From Marinifilum sp. D714 (GTDB lineage Bacteria > Bacteroidota > Bacteroidia > Bacteroidales > Marinifilaceae): DNA of 64,000 nucleotides. The position numbers were made by a program, and so were the translations under genes. The notes below the pieces were generated by a model, which saw only the letters and a program-made list of their open reading frames with translations, did no database searches and had not been told where the DNA came from. The stretch is from contig NZ_JALPNU010000016.1 in assembly GCF_030851345.1 (NCBI RefSeq), forward strand, positions 1-64,000, read 5' to 3'. Shown here in pieces: positions 9,694 to 18,365 of this stretch (position 1 is its first letter; each line of letters begins with the position of its first letter).

Positions 9694-10722
9694 TTACTCA
9701 GTCCATATTTTACTTTCGTGATTAATAAACCATGTTTTACCAGAAGCAGCCTGAATTGAAATTAAAAACTGCTTGCTAGTTGTTTCAATTAAAACTGCAT
9801 AGTTCGAAGTTATTTTGTTGAAATATTTACCATACTTTTTATACATTTTCTTCTCTAAATTATAAAGTCTGATCAATTCTATTTTGGCTGAATAATCTTC
9901 ATCTATTCTTGGAGTTAGTTCTTTTTCTCCAACAATTTCATCAGTAAACTCAACATATCCCCATGTTTCTGGCTGATGCATTGCAATTACTCCTTGTGGA
10001 GACCAAACCCAATTGTATTCCGGATAAACTTTACCTGTTTCGGGATTCATTTTTTTATGGTACTTTCCATTTTTGACCTCAATCTCCCAATTCACTCTTG
10101 AGAAATTCACTCTCCACTGCTCTCCCGATTTTGGTTTTCTTCTTTGGTATGCACACTCTCTCAAAACCTTCCAGGGAAAAGCAATTTCTACGGTCCATTT
10201 TTTATCTTTATCATCAGGATTATTCAATGTTCCATAGATCTTCACTGCTGATTTTAATCCTTTAATATCCCATGCATTAATAGCAGGTGCACCATCGCGA
10301 TATGGTTTGGCAAGCATTAAATCCCAAATGGTATTTAATGCATTAATTTCAAACTCGTAATACCTATGATTATCTCCTTGAGGATCAATAAAAACCTCAA
10401 AATCATTATCGTAAAAAATTACGGTATCACGCTGTTTTAGTTTTGCCCAAATATGTGGCTCCTTCAATTCTGCAGCTACATAAAAATAGTTTTCATCCCA
10501 CAGCATTTTCACTCGTGTTTTGTATTTGGGTTTTGGCTTCTTATCTCCTTCAATATCTACAAACTTACTGGTCCATTTGGCCTTAGACCACTCCTCATCA
10601 GACAACAATCCATCAATATTAATATCGGCACCAGCCTTATAACACATATATGATTCTGGATAATCTTGAGCACTTACACCAAATGCCAACAAGATCAAAA
10701 ATAACATGACAAAACTCTTCAT
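9694..10722 (-). CDS. Secreted carbohydrate-binding family 9-like protein
   Basis: Exported protein with a signal peptide ending FGVSAQ (about residue 19) and one CBM9-like/DOMON-type beta-sandwich. Recognisable pieces are the opening DGLLSDEEWSKA, then KMLWDENYFYVAAEL, DNDFEVFIDP, YYEFEINALNT and the closing WTVEIAFPWKVL. In this family the fold binds sugars, or cytochromes in some extracellular enzymes. No catalytic domain is attached; after about residue 265 comes a charged, partly helical tail of about 75 residues (YNLEKKMYKKYGKYFNK). It is likely periplasmic or surface-exposed. It is flanked by non-coding gaps of about 190 and 175 nt, with no obvious operon partner. Confidence 0.82.
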   Translation of the reverse strand: MKSFVMLFLILLAFGVSAQDYPESYMCYKAGADINIDGLLSDEEWSKAKWTSKFVDIEGDKKPKPKYKTRVKMLWDENYFYVAAELKEPHIWAKLKQRDTVIFYDNDFEVFIDPQGDNHRYYEFEINALNTIWDLMLAKPYRDGAPAINAWDIKGLKSAVKIYGTLNNPDDKDKKWTVEIAFPWKVLRECAYQRRKPKSGEQWRVNFSRVNWEIEVKNGKYHKKMNPETGKVYPEYNWVWSPQGVIAMHQPETWGYVEFTDEIVGEKELTPRIDEDYSAKIELIRLYNLEKKMYKKYGKYFNKITSNYAVLIETTSKQFLISIQAASGKTWFINHESKIWTE

Positions 10723-10863
10723 AACAATACTTTTTAGCGGATTTTCCCATAAAAGTAATGAATAATTTAGGTAAGGAGGAATTCATATATACAAATAAAA
10801 TAGTGCATGAACAACATGTTTGTTACATACCTCTATAGCTAAACTAGTTTAGTTTTAATTTCC

Positions 10864-10871
10864 TATTTTTG
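10864..10871 (+). promoter_or_regulatory. Possible -7 element of nitroreductase promoter
   Basis: TATTTTTG matches the Bacteroidota -7 consensus TAnnTTTG and lies 25 nt before the nitroreductase ATG. No TTTG is seen at the expected -33 position, so this is a weak call. Confidence 0.35.
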
Positions 10872-10896
10872 AAATTGTATTAAACGAAAATTTATC

Positions 10897-11415
10897 ATGC
10901 TAGATATACTTTACAAAAGAAGAAGTGTAAGAAGATTTACTACCGAAAAAGTAGCAGAAGAAAAACTAGATAGAATCCTACAATCAGGCTTATTGGCTCC
11001 ATCATCAAAAAGCAAGTACCCGTGCGAATTTATTGTGTGCGATCAGCCAGAGCTTAACCTGAAACTATCAGAAAGTAAACCTGGAGGTGCAAGTTTTCTT
11101 AAATATGCTCCAATATCAATAGTAATAACAGGAGATGAAGAAATAAGCGATGTGTGGATTGAAGATACTTCAATTGCAGCCGCCTACATGTTGCTACAAG
11201 CCGAAAAAGAAGATTTGGGAGCTACTTGGGTACAAATAAGAGATCGCGAGCATAATGAGAATTCATCAGCAGAAGAATACATTCAAGATCTATTAGGCAT
11301 TCCAAAAAATCAAAAAGTTCTAGCTATTATAGGCATTGGGCATAAAGATCAAATTAAGGAAGGTAGAGATGAATCTTTTCTAAAAAGAGAAAAAATTCAT
11401 CGAAATCATTTCTAA
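10897..11415 (+). CDS. Nitroreductase family protein
   Basis: FMN-dependent oxidoreductase of the nitroreductase fold. The N-terminus carries the FMN-phosphate contact RRSVRRFT (residues about 8-15). It is followed by LLAPSSKSKYPCEFIVC, the usual substrate and flavin region, and by WIEDTSIAAAYMLLQAEKEDLGATWVQIR, which matches the conserved helix and IGxG-type segment (IIGIGH) near the end. At 172 aa it is a short member of the family, of the kind that often uses NAD(P)H to reduce small nitro or quinone compounds. The physiological substrate cannot be deduced. A terminator follows, so it is a single-gene transcript. Confidence 0.87.
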   Translation: MLDILYKRRSVRRFTTEKVAEEKLDRILQSGLLAPSSKSKYPCEFIVCDQPELNLKLSESKPGGASFLKYAPISIVITGDEEISDVWIEDTSIAAAYMLLQAEKEDLGATWVQIRDREHNENSSAEEYIQDLLGIPKNQKVLAIIGIGHKDQIKEGRDESFLKREKIHRNHF

Positions 11416-11435
11416 TGATATTCTGAAAAGAATGT

Positions 11436-11473
11436 AAAGCTTGTAAATATTAAAATTTTACAAGCTTTTTTTT
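11436..11473 (+). terminator. Rho-independent terminator
   Basis: A 12-bp perfect stem (AAAGCTTGTAAA / TTTACAAGCTTT) with a 9-nt loop is followed by a run of T. It lies 20 nt after the nitroreductase stop. Confidence 0.87.
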
Positions 11474-11548
11474 GCTCAAATGATTTGACTTCATATATGA
11501 ATTTTGATTTAAATTAATTATTTTAAGTCCTTAAAATTAGCTTATTGC

Positions 11549-13189
11549 ATGGGACGTAAAACGCACTTCATTTTTCTTCTACTCTCACTTCTCATTATTC
11601 TTTCTTGTTCAAGAAAAGAATATGACATCCTCACTTTTAAAGAGAGACAGTGGCTAGAAGAACACCCTAGTATTTCTATTGCAGTATCTTCAGTTTTCCC
11701 TCCCTTTCAATACACTGATGAAGAAGGTAAATCAGTTGGAATTTCTATCGATATTCTTTCATTACTCGAAACAAAACTTGATTATAAATTTAAAAAAGTA
11801 ATATATCCCACATGGAAAGATATACTCCAAGCGGGAATAAACAAGGATGTTGATATCATTCTAGAGATTCAAGAAACTCCTTATAGAAGGAAGCACTTTT
11901 TCTTTACCGAACCCTTCATTTCAATTCCTCATGTTATTTTTATGAGAAATGATGCTCCTGAAAATGTCAAAATTGAAGAATTAGAAAATATAGATGTTGG
12001 AGTAGTGGATAATTATGCGATACAAGAACATCTTGAAGTAATGTATCCTGAAATCAATTTGGTTCCTTTCAAAAGCGATTTGGAATGTCTTCTTAAATTA
12101 TCAGCTAAAAAGATCAATGTTGTAATTACGCAACAAGGATATGGCATTCACGTCATTCACAATCAATTAATCCCAAATGTTAAAATTGTTGGCAATGCTA
12201 ACTACGACAATAAACTTGGCTTTGCCATAAGAAATGATCAACCAATGTTGGCAAGAATTATTTCAAAAGGCTTAGCTGAAATAAGCCCAAAAGAGCAAAG
12301 CCAAATCTATAATCATTATATTCAAATTAATTCTAGACCATTCTGGCAGAAACCAATTTTTTGGAGAAGTTTAGTAGCTACTTTACTAATATTTGCATTA
12401 GGATTACTATTAATGTGGATATGGAACAAGGCTTTAAGAAAAAATGTTGCAAAACAAACAAAGGAACTAAAAAAAGCAAAAGAAAAAGCCGAAGAAAGCA
12501 GCACTCTAAAAAGCTCATTTTTAGCCAATATGTCCCATGAAATAAGAACTCCATTAAATGCCATTCAAGGGTTTTCAGAACTTTTAATATCAAAGGATTT
12601 AAGTCAGGAAAAAACCGATTTATTTGCAAATATTATCCGATCAAATTGTAATGATTTAACCCACTTAATCGAAGAGATTTTAGATGTATCCATTATAGAA
12701 TCAGGTCAAATCAAATTAGCCTATCAAGAATTTAATATTGTAAAGCTCATCAAAGATATTGTCGAAATTCAAACCCAAAATATTACCCAAAAGAAGAATC
12801 TTAAAATTCGATTTCTCAATCAGTTAAATACAGATGATTTTAAAATTACCGCAGACCAATTAAGAGTAAAGCAAATCTTTAATAACTTAATTGAAAATGC
12901 CATAAAATTTACCGACAGTGGGACCATCAGCGTTTATGCTAGCTATAACAGTGATAGTGAGTTAATTTTCTGTATAGAAGATACAGGTATAGGAATCGAA
13001 CCATCATCCCTAAACTATATTTTCGATAGATTTCGAAAAATCGAAATTGACAAGACTGTTTTATATAGAGGCTCAGGCTTAGGCTTAAACATCTGCAAAA
13101 AATTATTGCAAATTATGGGTGGGCAAATTTGGGTAAAATCAAAATATGGAGAAGGCTCCTCATTCTATTTCACCCTCCCCATACGTTAA
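11549..13189 (+). CDS. Sensor histidine kinase with family-3 solute-binding sensor
   Basis: Membrane histidine kinase whose periplasmic sensor is a bacterial solute-binding family-3 domain, as in BvgS/EvgS-type kinases. Order: lipobox-like signal ending LSC (C20); SBP_bac_3 domain at about residues 40-260, with SVFPPFQYTDEEGKSVGISIDIL as the typical opening and FTEPFISIP as the hinge; one transmembrane helix at about 270-292; short coiled linker; HisKA with phospho-acceptor H330 in NMSHEIRTPLN; HATPase with N box (NLIENAIKFT), G1 (EDTGIGI) and G2 (GSGLGLNICKKL). All catalytic motifs are intact. There is no receiver domain and no adjacent response regulator, so its partner must lie elsewhere. 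The ligand is probably a small polar compound such as an amino acid; this is inference from the family. Confidence 0.9.
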   Translation: MGRKTHFIFLLLSLLIILSCSRKEYDILTFKERQWLEEHPSISIAVSSVFPPFQYTDEEGKSVGISIDILSLLETKLDYKFKKVIYPTWKDILQAGINKDVDIILEIQETPYRRKHFFFTEPFISIPHVIFMRNDAPENVKIEELENIDVGVVDNYAIQEHLEVMYPEINLVPFKSDLECLLKLSAKKINVVITQQGYGIHVIHNQLIPNVKIVGNANYDNKLGFAIRNDQPMLARIISKGLAEISPKEQSQIYNHYIQINSRPFWQKPIFWRSLVATLLIFALGLLLMWIWNKALRKNVAKQTKELKKAKEKAEESSTLKSSFLANMSHEIRTPLNAIQGFSELLISKDLSQEKTDLFANIIRSNCNDLTHLIEEILDVSIIESGQIKLAYQEFNIVKLIKDIVEIQTQNITQKKNLKIRFLNQLNTDDFKITADQLRVKQIFNNLIENAIKFTDSGTISVYASYNSDSELIFCIEDTGIGIEPSSLNYIFDRFRKIEIDKTVLYRGSGLGLNICKKLLQIMGGQIWVKSKYGEGSSFYFTLPIR

Positions 13190-13195
13190 ATAATT

Positions 13196-13349
13196 AGTGC
13201 CTAAAATACTTAAAGTGATAAGTACTTGAAGTTTTAGCTACATGTCTCAATCTGAATTTGAATAAAAAACGAGATTTTGTTCCTGTGTACAGAATTATTC
13301 TTCAATATAACTTTAAGTACTTTAAATATTTTAGGCACTTTAAGTACTA
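13196..13349. repeat. Long interrupted inverted repeat between convergent genes
   Basis: A 21-nt arm at 13196-13216 (AGTGCCTAAAATACTTAAAGT) is matched with one mismatch by its reverse complement at 13319-13339. Inner arms (AGTACTTGAAGTT at 13221-13233, AACTTTAAGTAC at 13309-13320) extend the dyad. The element CTTTAAGTACT is also repeated directly on the right side. It lies between the 3' ends of the kinase and hisIE and may act as a shared terminator or be a small non-autonomous element. Confidence 0.65.
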
Positions 13350-13381
13350 TAATTGGTATAAAACTCAAGCCACTATTCACT

Positions 13382-14002
13382 TTATTTAGAATGTCTTGTT
13401 TCCAATAAGGCAACAACTTGCTCTAAACTATATCCTTTTGCCGATAAAAGAACCAAGTAGTGAAACATCAAGTCAGCTGCCTCGCCCATGAATAAATCTT
13501 CATTATCGTCTTTGGCTTCAATTACCAACTCAACAGCTTCCTCTCCTACTTTCTGTGCAATTTTATTGATTCCCTTTTGAAACAAACTTGCCGTGTAAGA
13601 TTTCTCTGATAAATTCTTTTTTCTTTCAGTAATTACTTGCTGCAATTGCAAAAGAAAGTCGATGGAACTTACCTCATTAGCTTCTTCCCAACATGTATCT
13701 GTTCCTTTGTGACAAACTGGTCCAACAGGATCAACTTTTATCAATAGTGTATCCTTATCGCAATCTAAACTTAGATCTTTTAGGTTTAGGAAATTTCCAC
13801 TCTCCTCTCCTTTGGTCCACAATCTTTGTTTGCTTCTACTGTAAAAAGTTACCTTTCCCGATTCAATAGTCTTTTCATACGACTCTTTATTCATATAACC
13901 CAACATCAATACTTTTTGGGTTTTTACATCTTGTATAATGGCAGGAACCAAGCCATCACCTTTATTAAAATCAATTTGGTTTGTTAGATCTTTAAAATTC
14001 AT
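13382..14002 (-). CDS. hisIE: Bifunctional phosphoribosyl-AMP cyclohydrolase / phosphoribosyl-ATP pyrophosphatase
   Basis: Carries out steps 2 and 3 of histidine synthesis: hydrolysis of PR-ATP to PR-AMP, then opening of the adenine ring. The HisI half (about residues 1-110) contains MLGYMNKE, VTFYSRSKQRLWTKGE and zinc-ligand cysteines at about 81, 97 and 104 (the last two in CHKGTDTC). The HisE half (about 118-206) has the MazG-like KVGEEAVELVIEA and DLMFHYLVLL segments with their acidic metal ligands. Length (206 aa) is normal for the fusion. It is the last gene of the his operon, with a 66-nt gap from hisF, and is followed by a long inverted repeat. Confidence 0.95.
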   Translation of the reverse strand: MNFKDLTNQIDFNKGDGLVPAIIQDVKTQKVLMLGYMNKESYEKTIESGKVTFYSRSKQRLWTKGEESGNFLNLKDLSLDCDKDTLLIKVDPVGPVCHKGTDTCWEEANEVSSIDFLLQLQQVITERKKNLSEKSYTASLFQKGINKIAQKVGEEAVELVIEAKDDNEDLFMGEAADLMFHYLVLLSAKGYSLEQVVALLETRHSK

Positions 14003-14068
14003 TTTTATTACATTTTGTGCTATGAGATTTAAGACTTACACTGTCTATCCTCCCCCTATTTTATGCGG

Positions 14069-14824
14069 TTAAATTCTTACTGGGATATTTTTAGCTTTCA
14101 GATATTTCTTCAGTTCTGGTATTTCAATTTCTTTAAAATGGAAAACACTTGCTGCCAAAGCTGCATCAGCCTTTCCTTCGATAAACGTATCGGCAAAGTG
14201 CTCCATATTACCTGCGCCTCCCGAAGCAATTACCGGAATATTTACCATTTCAGAAATCTCAGCTAATGTTTCATTGGCAAAACCATTTTTCGTACCATCG
14301 TGATTCATGGATGTGATCAGAATTTCACCAGCTCCAAGTTGTTCTGCCTTTACAATCCATTCAAATAAATCGATTCCGGTTGGCAGTCGACCACCATTCA
14401 AATACACTTCCCAATTGCCATCAATACATTTGGCATCAACAGCTAAAACTACACACTGACTTCCAAACCTTTTTGCCAAATCGGATATCAATTGCGGATT
14501 TCGCACTGCTGCTGAGTTAATAGATACTTTATCTGCGCCAGCATTTAAAAGAACACCTACATCCTCAGGTGTTGATATTCCACCTCCAACGGTAAATGGA
14601 ATATTCAATTCTTTGGCCACTTTTTGTACCAATTCAACCAAAGTTTTCCTTTTTTCGTGGGTGGCTGTAATGTCAAGGAATACCAATTCGTCGGCTCCTT
14701 GTTCCGCGTAGTAAGCAGCCAGCTCAACCGCATCACCGGCATCACGAAGATCAACGAAGTTAACTCCCTTTACCGTTCTGCCATCCTTCACATCCAAACA
14801 TGGTATTATTCTTTTCGATAGCAT
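14069..14824 (-). CDS. hisF: Imidazole glycerol phosphate synthase, cyclase subunit
   Basis: TIM-barrel cyclase that joins PRFAR with ammonia delivered from HisH to give imidazole glycerol phosphate and AICAR. It begins [16 protein letters not shown], with catalytic Asp at residue 11. The second catalytic Asp lies in [12 protein letters not shown] at about residue 130. Phosphate-binding loops are seen as VGGGIS, INSAAV and ASGGAG. Length (251 aa) is standard. It is spaced 3 nt from hisA upstream and 66 nt from hisIE downstream in the his operon. Confidence 0.96.
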   Translation of the reverse strand: MLSKRIIPCLDVKDGRTVKGVNFVDLRDAGDAVELAAYYAEQGADELVFLDITATHEKRKTLVELVQKVAKELNIPFTVGGGISTPEDVGVLLNAGADKVSINSAAVRNPQLISDLAKRFGSQCVVLAVDAKCIDGNWEVYLNGGRLPTGIDLFEWIVKAEQLGAGEILITSMNHDGTKNGFANETLAEISEMVNIPVIASGGAGNMEHFADTFIEGKADAALAASVFHFKEIEIPELKKYLKAKNIPVRI

Positions 14825-14827
14825 AAC

Positions 14828-15559
14828 TTACAATATAAATTCGTTAACCAATTCTTTCATATCAATTCGCTCTTCGTAAATCGCCTTACCGATAATTACT
14901 CCCCAGCACCCAATTTCATTTAACACTCGAACATCCTCAATATTACTCACACCTCCACTGGCAATTAAGTTGAGTTCCGGAAATTCTTTCATGATTCCTT
15001 TGTACAAATCTACAGCAGGTCCCTGTAACATACCATCTTTCGAAATATCGGTACATATAATACTCTTTACTCCCTTGGCCTGATATTTTTCAAGGAATTT
15101 ATAAAGGTGATAATCCGAATCTTTCTGCCATCCTGAAATGGAAACCATTTCATTTCTAACATCTGCACCCAGAATTATTTTATCTGCGCCATATTTATCG
15201 AGCCAGCTCTCCATTAGTTCCGGATTCGATACTGCTATACTTCCTCCTGTAACCTGGTTGGCACCTGATTCAAATGCCAATTCAATATCTTCATTGGATT
15301 TTACTCCTCCACCAAAATCTACTTTCAAATTGGTACCTTCCGCTACTCTCCTTAAAACTTCGGCATTACAAATGTGTCCTGATTTTGCACCTTCCAAATC
15401 TACCAGGTGCAATCTTGTAATCCCTAATGCTTCAAAATTTCTTGCTACTTCCAAAGGATCTTCGCTATACACTTTCTCGGTATTATAGTCCCCCTTGGTT
15501 AAGCGAACACATTTTCCTTTTATGGTATCTATTGCTGGTATTATTTTAATTTTTGCCAT
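14828..15559 (-). CDS. hisA: ProFAR isomerase
   Basis: TIM-barrel Amadori isomerase converting ProFAR to PRFAR. The N-terminus IIPAIDTIKGKCVRL contains the catalytic Asp (about residue 11). The second catalytic Asp is in ILGADVRN, at about residue 130, and phosphate-binding loops appear as DFGGGVKS and ASGGVSN. Length (243 aa) is as expected. It follows hisH by 10 nt and precedes hisF by 3 nt, as in the Escherichia coli gene order. Confidence 0.96.
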   Translation of the reverse strand: MAKIKIIPAIDTIKGKCVRLTKGDYNTEKVYSEDPLEVARNFEALGITRLHLVDLEGAKSGHICNAEVLRRVAEGTNLKVDFGGGVKSNEDIELAFESGANQVTGGSIAVSNPELMESWLDKYGADKIILGADVRNEMVSISGWQKDSDYHLYKFLEKYQAKGVKSIICTDISKDGMLQGPAVDLYKGIMKEFPELNLIASGGVSNIEDVRVLNEIGCWGVIIGKAIYEERIDMKELVNEFIL

Positions 15560-15569
15560 TGCTTTTTTC

Positions 15570-16160
15570 TTAAAGATTGATAAAGTTTTTCAGAACTTTT
15601 ACTCCAACATCACCCGACTTTTCGGGATGAAACTGACATGCATAAAAATTATCTTTTTGCAAGGCGGCACTAAAAGGTACAATGTAATCACAACTGGCAA
15701 TTGTTTCCTCTATAAGTGGCACATAGTAAGAGTGCACAAAGTAGGAAAATTCACTTGGCTTAATACCATTCAGTAATCCTCCTTTTAAATCATCCAGCTG
15801 GTTCCAGCCCATATGCGGTACTTTTTGCTCATTGGTAAAACGCTTTACGGATACAGGAAAAATACCTAGAGCCTTGGTGTTCCCTTCCTCAGTACTTTCA
15901 CACATTAATTGCATTCCCAGGCAAATTCCCAATACTGGCTGTTTCAGCTCTGGAATCAAATCAATCAGATCATTTTCTTTTAGAGAATTCATTGCCCATG
16001 AGGCCTCTCCTACTCCAGGAAATATCACTTTGTCTGCATTACGAATCACCGCTTTATCTTTAGAAACTATTGGAGTAATTCCCAATCGCTCAAAGGCATA
16101 TTTTACCGACTGAATATTGCCCGCATCATAATCTATAATTACAATATTTTGCTTCTTCAT
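15570..16160 (-). CDS. hisH: Imidazole glycerol phosphate synthase, glutaminase subunit
   Basis: Class I glutamine amidotransferase that supplies ammonia to HisF. The nucleophile elbow is GICLGMQLM with C80. The catalytic His and Glu are in CQFHPEKSG near the C-terminus (about residues 178 and 180). The oxyanion strand appears as PGVGEAS near residue 50. 196 aa is typical. Spacing of 3 nt to hisB and 10 nt to hisA indicates tight translational organisation. Confidence 0.96.
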   Translation of the reverse strand: MKKQNIVIIDYDAGNIQSVKYAFERLGITPIVSKDKAVIRNADKVIFPGVGEASWAMNSLKENDLIDLIPELKQPVLGICLGMQLMCESTEEGNTKALGIFPVSVKRFTNEQKVPHMGWNQLDDLKGGLLNGIKPSEFSYFVHSYYVPLIEETIASCDYIVPFSAALQKDNFYACQFHPEKSGDVGVKVLKNFINL

Positions 16161-16163
16161 TCT

Positions 16164-17309
16164 TTATAACTTTCCTTTTGTTGTTGGTAATTGCAAGCAG
16201 TTTACATCTCTTCTAATGGCCATACGAATGGCTCGAGCCAAGGCTTTAAAAATGCCTTCTATCTTGTGATGCTCATTTTTCCCCTCTGCCTTAATATTCA
16301 AATTACATGCAGCTCCATCGGTAAATGATTTAAAGAAGTGATAGAACATCTCAGTAGGCATACCTCCAATCATTTCACGTTTGAATTCAGTATCCCAAAC
16401 CAGCCAGTTTCTTCCTCCAAAATCCAGGGATACTTGTGCTAAGCAATCATCCATAGGCAAAGAAAAACCGTAACGATCAAGGCCTAATTTTGAACCTAGT
16501 GCTTTATTAAAAGCTTCTCCTAATGCAATGGCAGTATCTTCAATGGTATGATGCTCATCAACTTCCAAATCACCTTTAACTTTTACAGATAAATCAACAC
16601 CTGCATGCTTGGCAATTTGATCCAACATGTGATCGAAGAAGCCTATTCCGGTATCAAATTCTCCCTTTCCTTCTCCATCCAAGTCCAGTTTGATTTCGAT
16701 TTGAGTTTCCTTGGTATAGCGCACTATTTTTGCTGTTCTCTCTTCTAGTCTTAGGTACTCGAATATCTTTATCCAACTATCTGTTGCTAGAGCAATACAA
16801 GCTTGAAGATCATTTTTAGATTCCGTCAATTCATCATCTCCAATATTTCCACTTGATGTGATAAAAATGGCTTTCGATCCCAGATTTTTGGCCAATTCCA
16901 CATCTGTCCACCTATCACCAATTACATAAGAGCTGGCCAAATCGTATTCTTCCGAAAAGTATTTGGTCAGAAGAGCAGTTCCCGGCTTACGGGTAGGTGA
17001 ATTTTCTTCAGGAAAAGTTCTGTCAACGCAGATATCGCTAAATTCAATTCCTTCATTTGAAAAGGTCTTCAACATCTTGTTTTGTGCAGGCCAGAATGTT
17101 TCTTCAGGATATGAATCGGTCCCCAAACCATCCTGGTTGGTCACCATTACCAACTCATAATCCAACTGATCAACAATTTTTGATAATCCTCTAAAAACTG
17201 CCGGATAAAACTCCAGCTTCTCTAAACTATCCACTTGGTAATCTACAGGAGGTTCAAGTATTAAAGTACCATCTCTATCGATAAAAAGAACTTTCTTTTT
17301 TGTATTCAT
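16164..17309 (-). CDS. hisB: Bifunctional histidinol-phosphatase / imidazoleglycerol-phosphate dehydratase
   Basis: Fusion enzyme. The N-terminal HAD phosphatase (about residues 1-170) opens with FIDRDGTLI (nucleophile D10, acid D12), has a motif-II TNQDG and a later [12 protein letters not shown]. The C-terminal dehydratase (about 190-381) has the metal-binding repeats [39 protein letters not shown] and [17 protein letters not shown]. It therefore covers both the dehydratase and the phosphatase step of histidine synthesis. The arrangement matches the enterobacterial-type fusion that is common in Bacteroidota. 3-nt gaps separate it from hisC and hisH. Confidence 0.96.
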   Translation of the reverse strand: MNTKKKVLFIDRDGTLILEPPVDYQVDSLEKLEFYPAVFRGLSKIVDQLDYELVMVTNQDGLGTDSYPEETFWPAQNKMLKTFSNEGIEFSDICVDRTFPEENSPTRKPGTALLTKYFSEEYDLASSYVIGDRWTDVELAKNLGSKAIFITSSGNIGDDELTESKNDLQACIALATDSWIKIFEYLRLEERTAKIVRYTKETQIEIKLDLDGEGKGEFDTGIGFFDHMLDQIAKHAGVDLSVKVKGDLEVDEHHTIEDTAIALGEAFNKALGSKLGLDRYGFSLPMDDCLAQVSLDFGGRNWLVWDTEFKREMIGGMPTEMFYHFFKSFTDGAACNLNIKAEGKNEHHKIEGIFKALARAIRMAIRRDVNCLQLPTTKGKL

Positions 17310-17312
17310 AGC

Positions 17313-18365
17313 TTAAAATTTAGAGTTGTATTCGTTTAATGATTTGCACAATAGCTTATTTTCTTCTTGGGTGCCAATGCTTATTCTTACACAATTTTCC
17401 AAGCCAACAATCTTTGAACGATCTCTAATAATTATTCCTTTTTCCAATAGATAATTGTATAGCTCTTTGGCATCATTCACCTTAATCAAAATAAAATTAG
17501 CATCTGTTGGATAAATCTTTTCCACATATGATAAACCGGAAAGATACTTGCTTAACACTTGCCTGTCTTGTAAAATTTCGTTCACCTGATTTAAATACCT
17601 CGCCTCATCATCAAGCAATTCCAATGCTTTTGTTTGTGTTAGGCTATTTACATTATATGGCGGCTTAATGCGATTCAACACTTTAACAATCTCTTCTGAT
17701 GCAAAACCGATTCCTAATCGAATTCCGGCCATAGCCCAAGCTTTCGACAAAGTTTGAAGAATTACCAAATTTGGATATTCTTCCAACTTATCCAGGACTG
17801 ATTTACCAGGAGCAAAATCAATGTAAGCCTCATCAACAATTACAATCCCTGGAAATACTTTCAGGAGTTGAACAATCCTATCTTCATCATACAGGTTTGC
17901 AGTCGGATTATTAGGTGAACACAAAAACAACATCTTGGAGTTCTCATCCGAGAGATCCATTACCAAATCAATATTGGGTTGGAAATCCTTATCTAAAGGA
18001 GCTTCTTTAATTTCAATTGCATTAACATTGGCTGCCACCTCGTACATTCCGTAAGTAGGTGTACAAATCACAACATTGTCTTTATTAGGCTCACAAAATG
18101 CTCTAAACAATAGATCAATTACCTCATCACTTCCATTTCCAAGAATCATTCTTGTTGGAGAAACTCCTTTTAGTTGAGTTAATCTTTTTTTCAATTGATT
18201 TTGCAAGGGATCTGGATAACGGTTGACTCCATTTTCGTATGGATTTTCATTAGCATCGATAAAAACAGAGCCATTGCCCGAAAATTCATCGCGAGCAGAA
18301 GAGTATGGAACCAATTGTTTCACATTCTGTCGAATCAGATTATCAAGTGTAAATGTTGTATTCAT
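17313..18365 (-). CDS. hisC: Histidinol-phosphate aminotransferase
   Basis: Fold-type I PLP enzyme that transaminates imidazole acetol phosphate to histidinol phosphate. It shows DANENPYENG near residue 38-46, the NGSDE loop, CSPNNPT (about 149-155), VDEAYIDF (about 177-184) and the Schiff-base lysine K208 in TLSKAWAMAGIRLGI. The C-terminal RISIGTQEEN contains the substrate-carboxylate arginine. Length (350 aa) is normal. The ATG overlaps the hisD stop by 4 nt, a coupled junction. Confidence 0.96.
   Translation of the reverse strand: MNTTFTLDNLIRQNVKQLVPYSSARDEFSGNGSVFIDANENPYENGVNRYPDPLQNQLKKRLTQLKGVSPTRMILGNGSDEVIDLLFRAFCEPNKDNVVICTPTYGMYEVAANVNAIEIKEAPLDKDFQPNIDLVMDLSDENSKMLFLCSPNNPTANLYDEDRIVQLLKVFPGIVIVDEAYIDFAPGKSVLDKLEEYPNLVILQTLSKAWAMAGIRLGIGFASEEIVKVLNRIKPPYNVNSLTQTKALELLDDEARYLNQVNEILQDRQVLSKYLSGLSYVEKIYPTDANFILIKVNDAKELYNYLLEKGIIIRDRSKIVGLENCVRISIGTQEENKLLCKSLNEYNSKF

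Noticed and set aside
13234-13416. 60-aa frame between the kinase and hisIE
   Set aside because: It lies within the inverted repeat and overlaps hisIE on the same strand in another frame.
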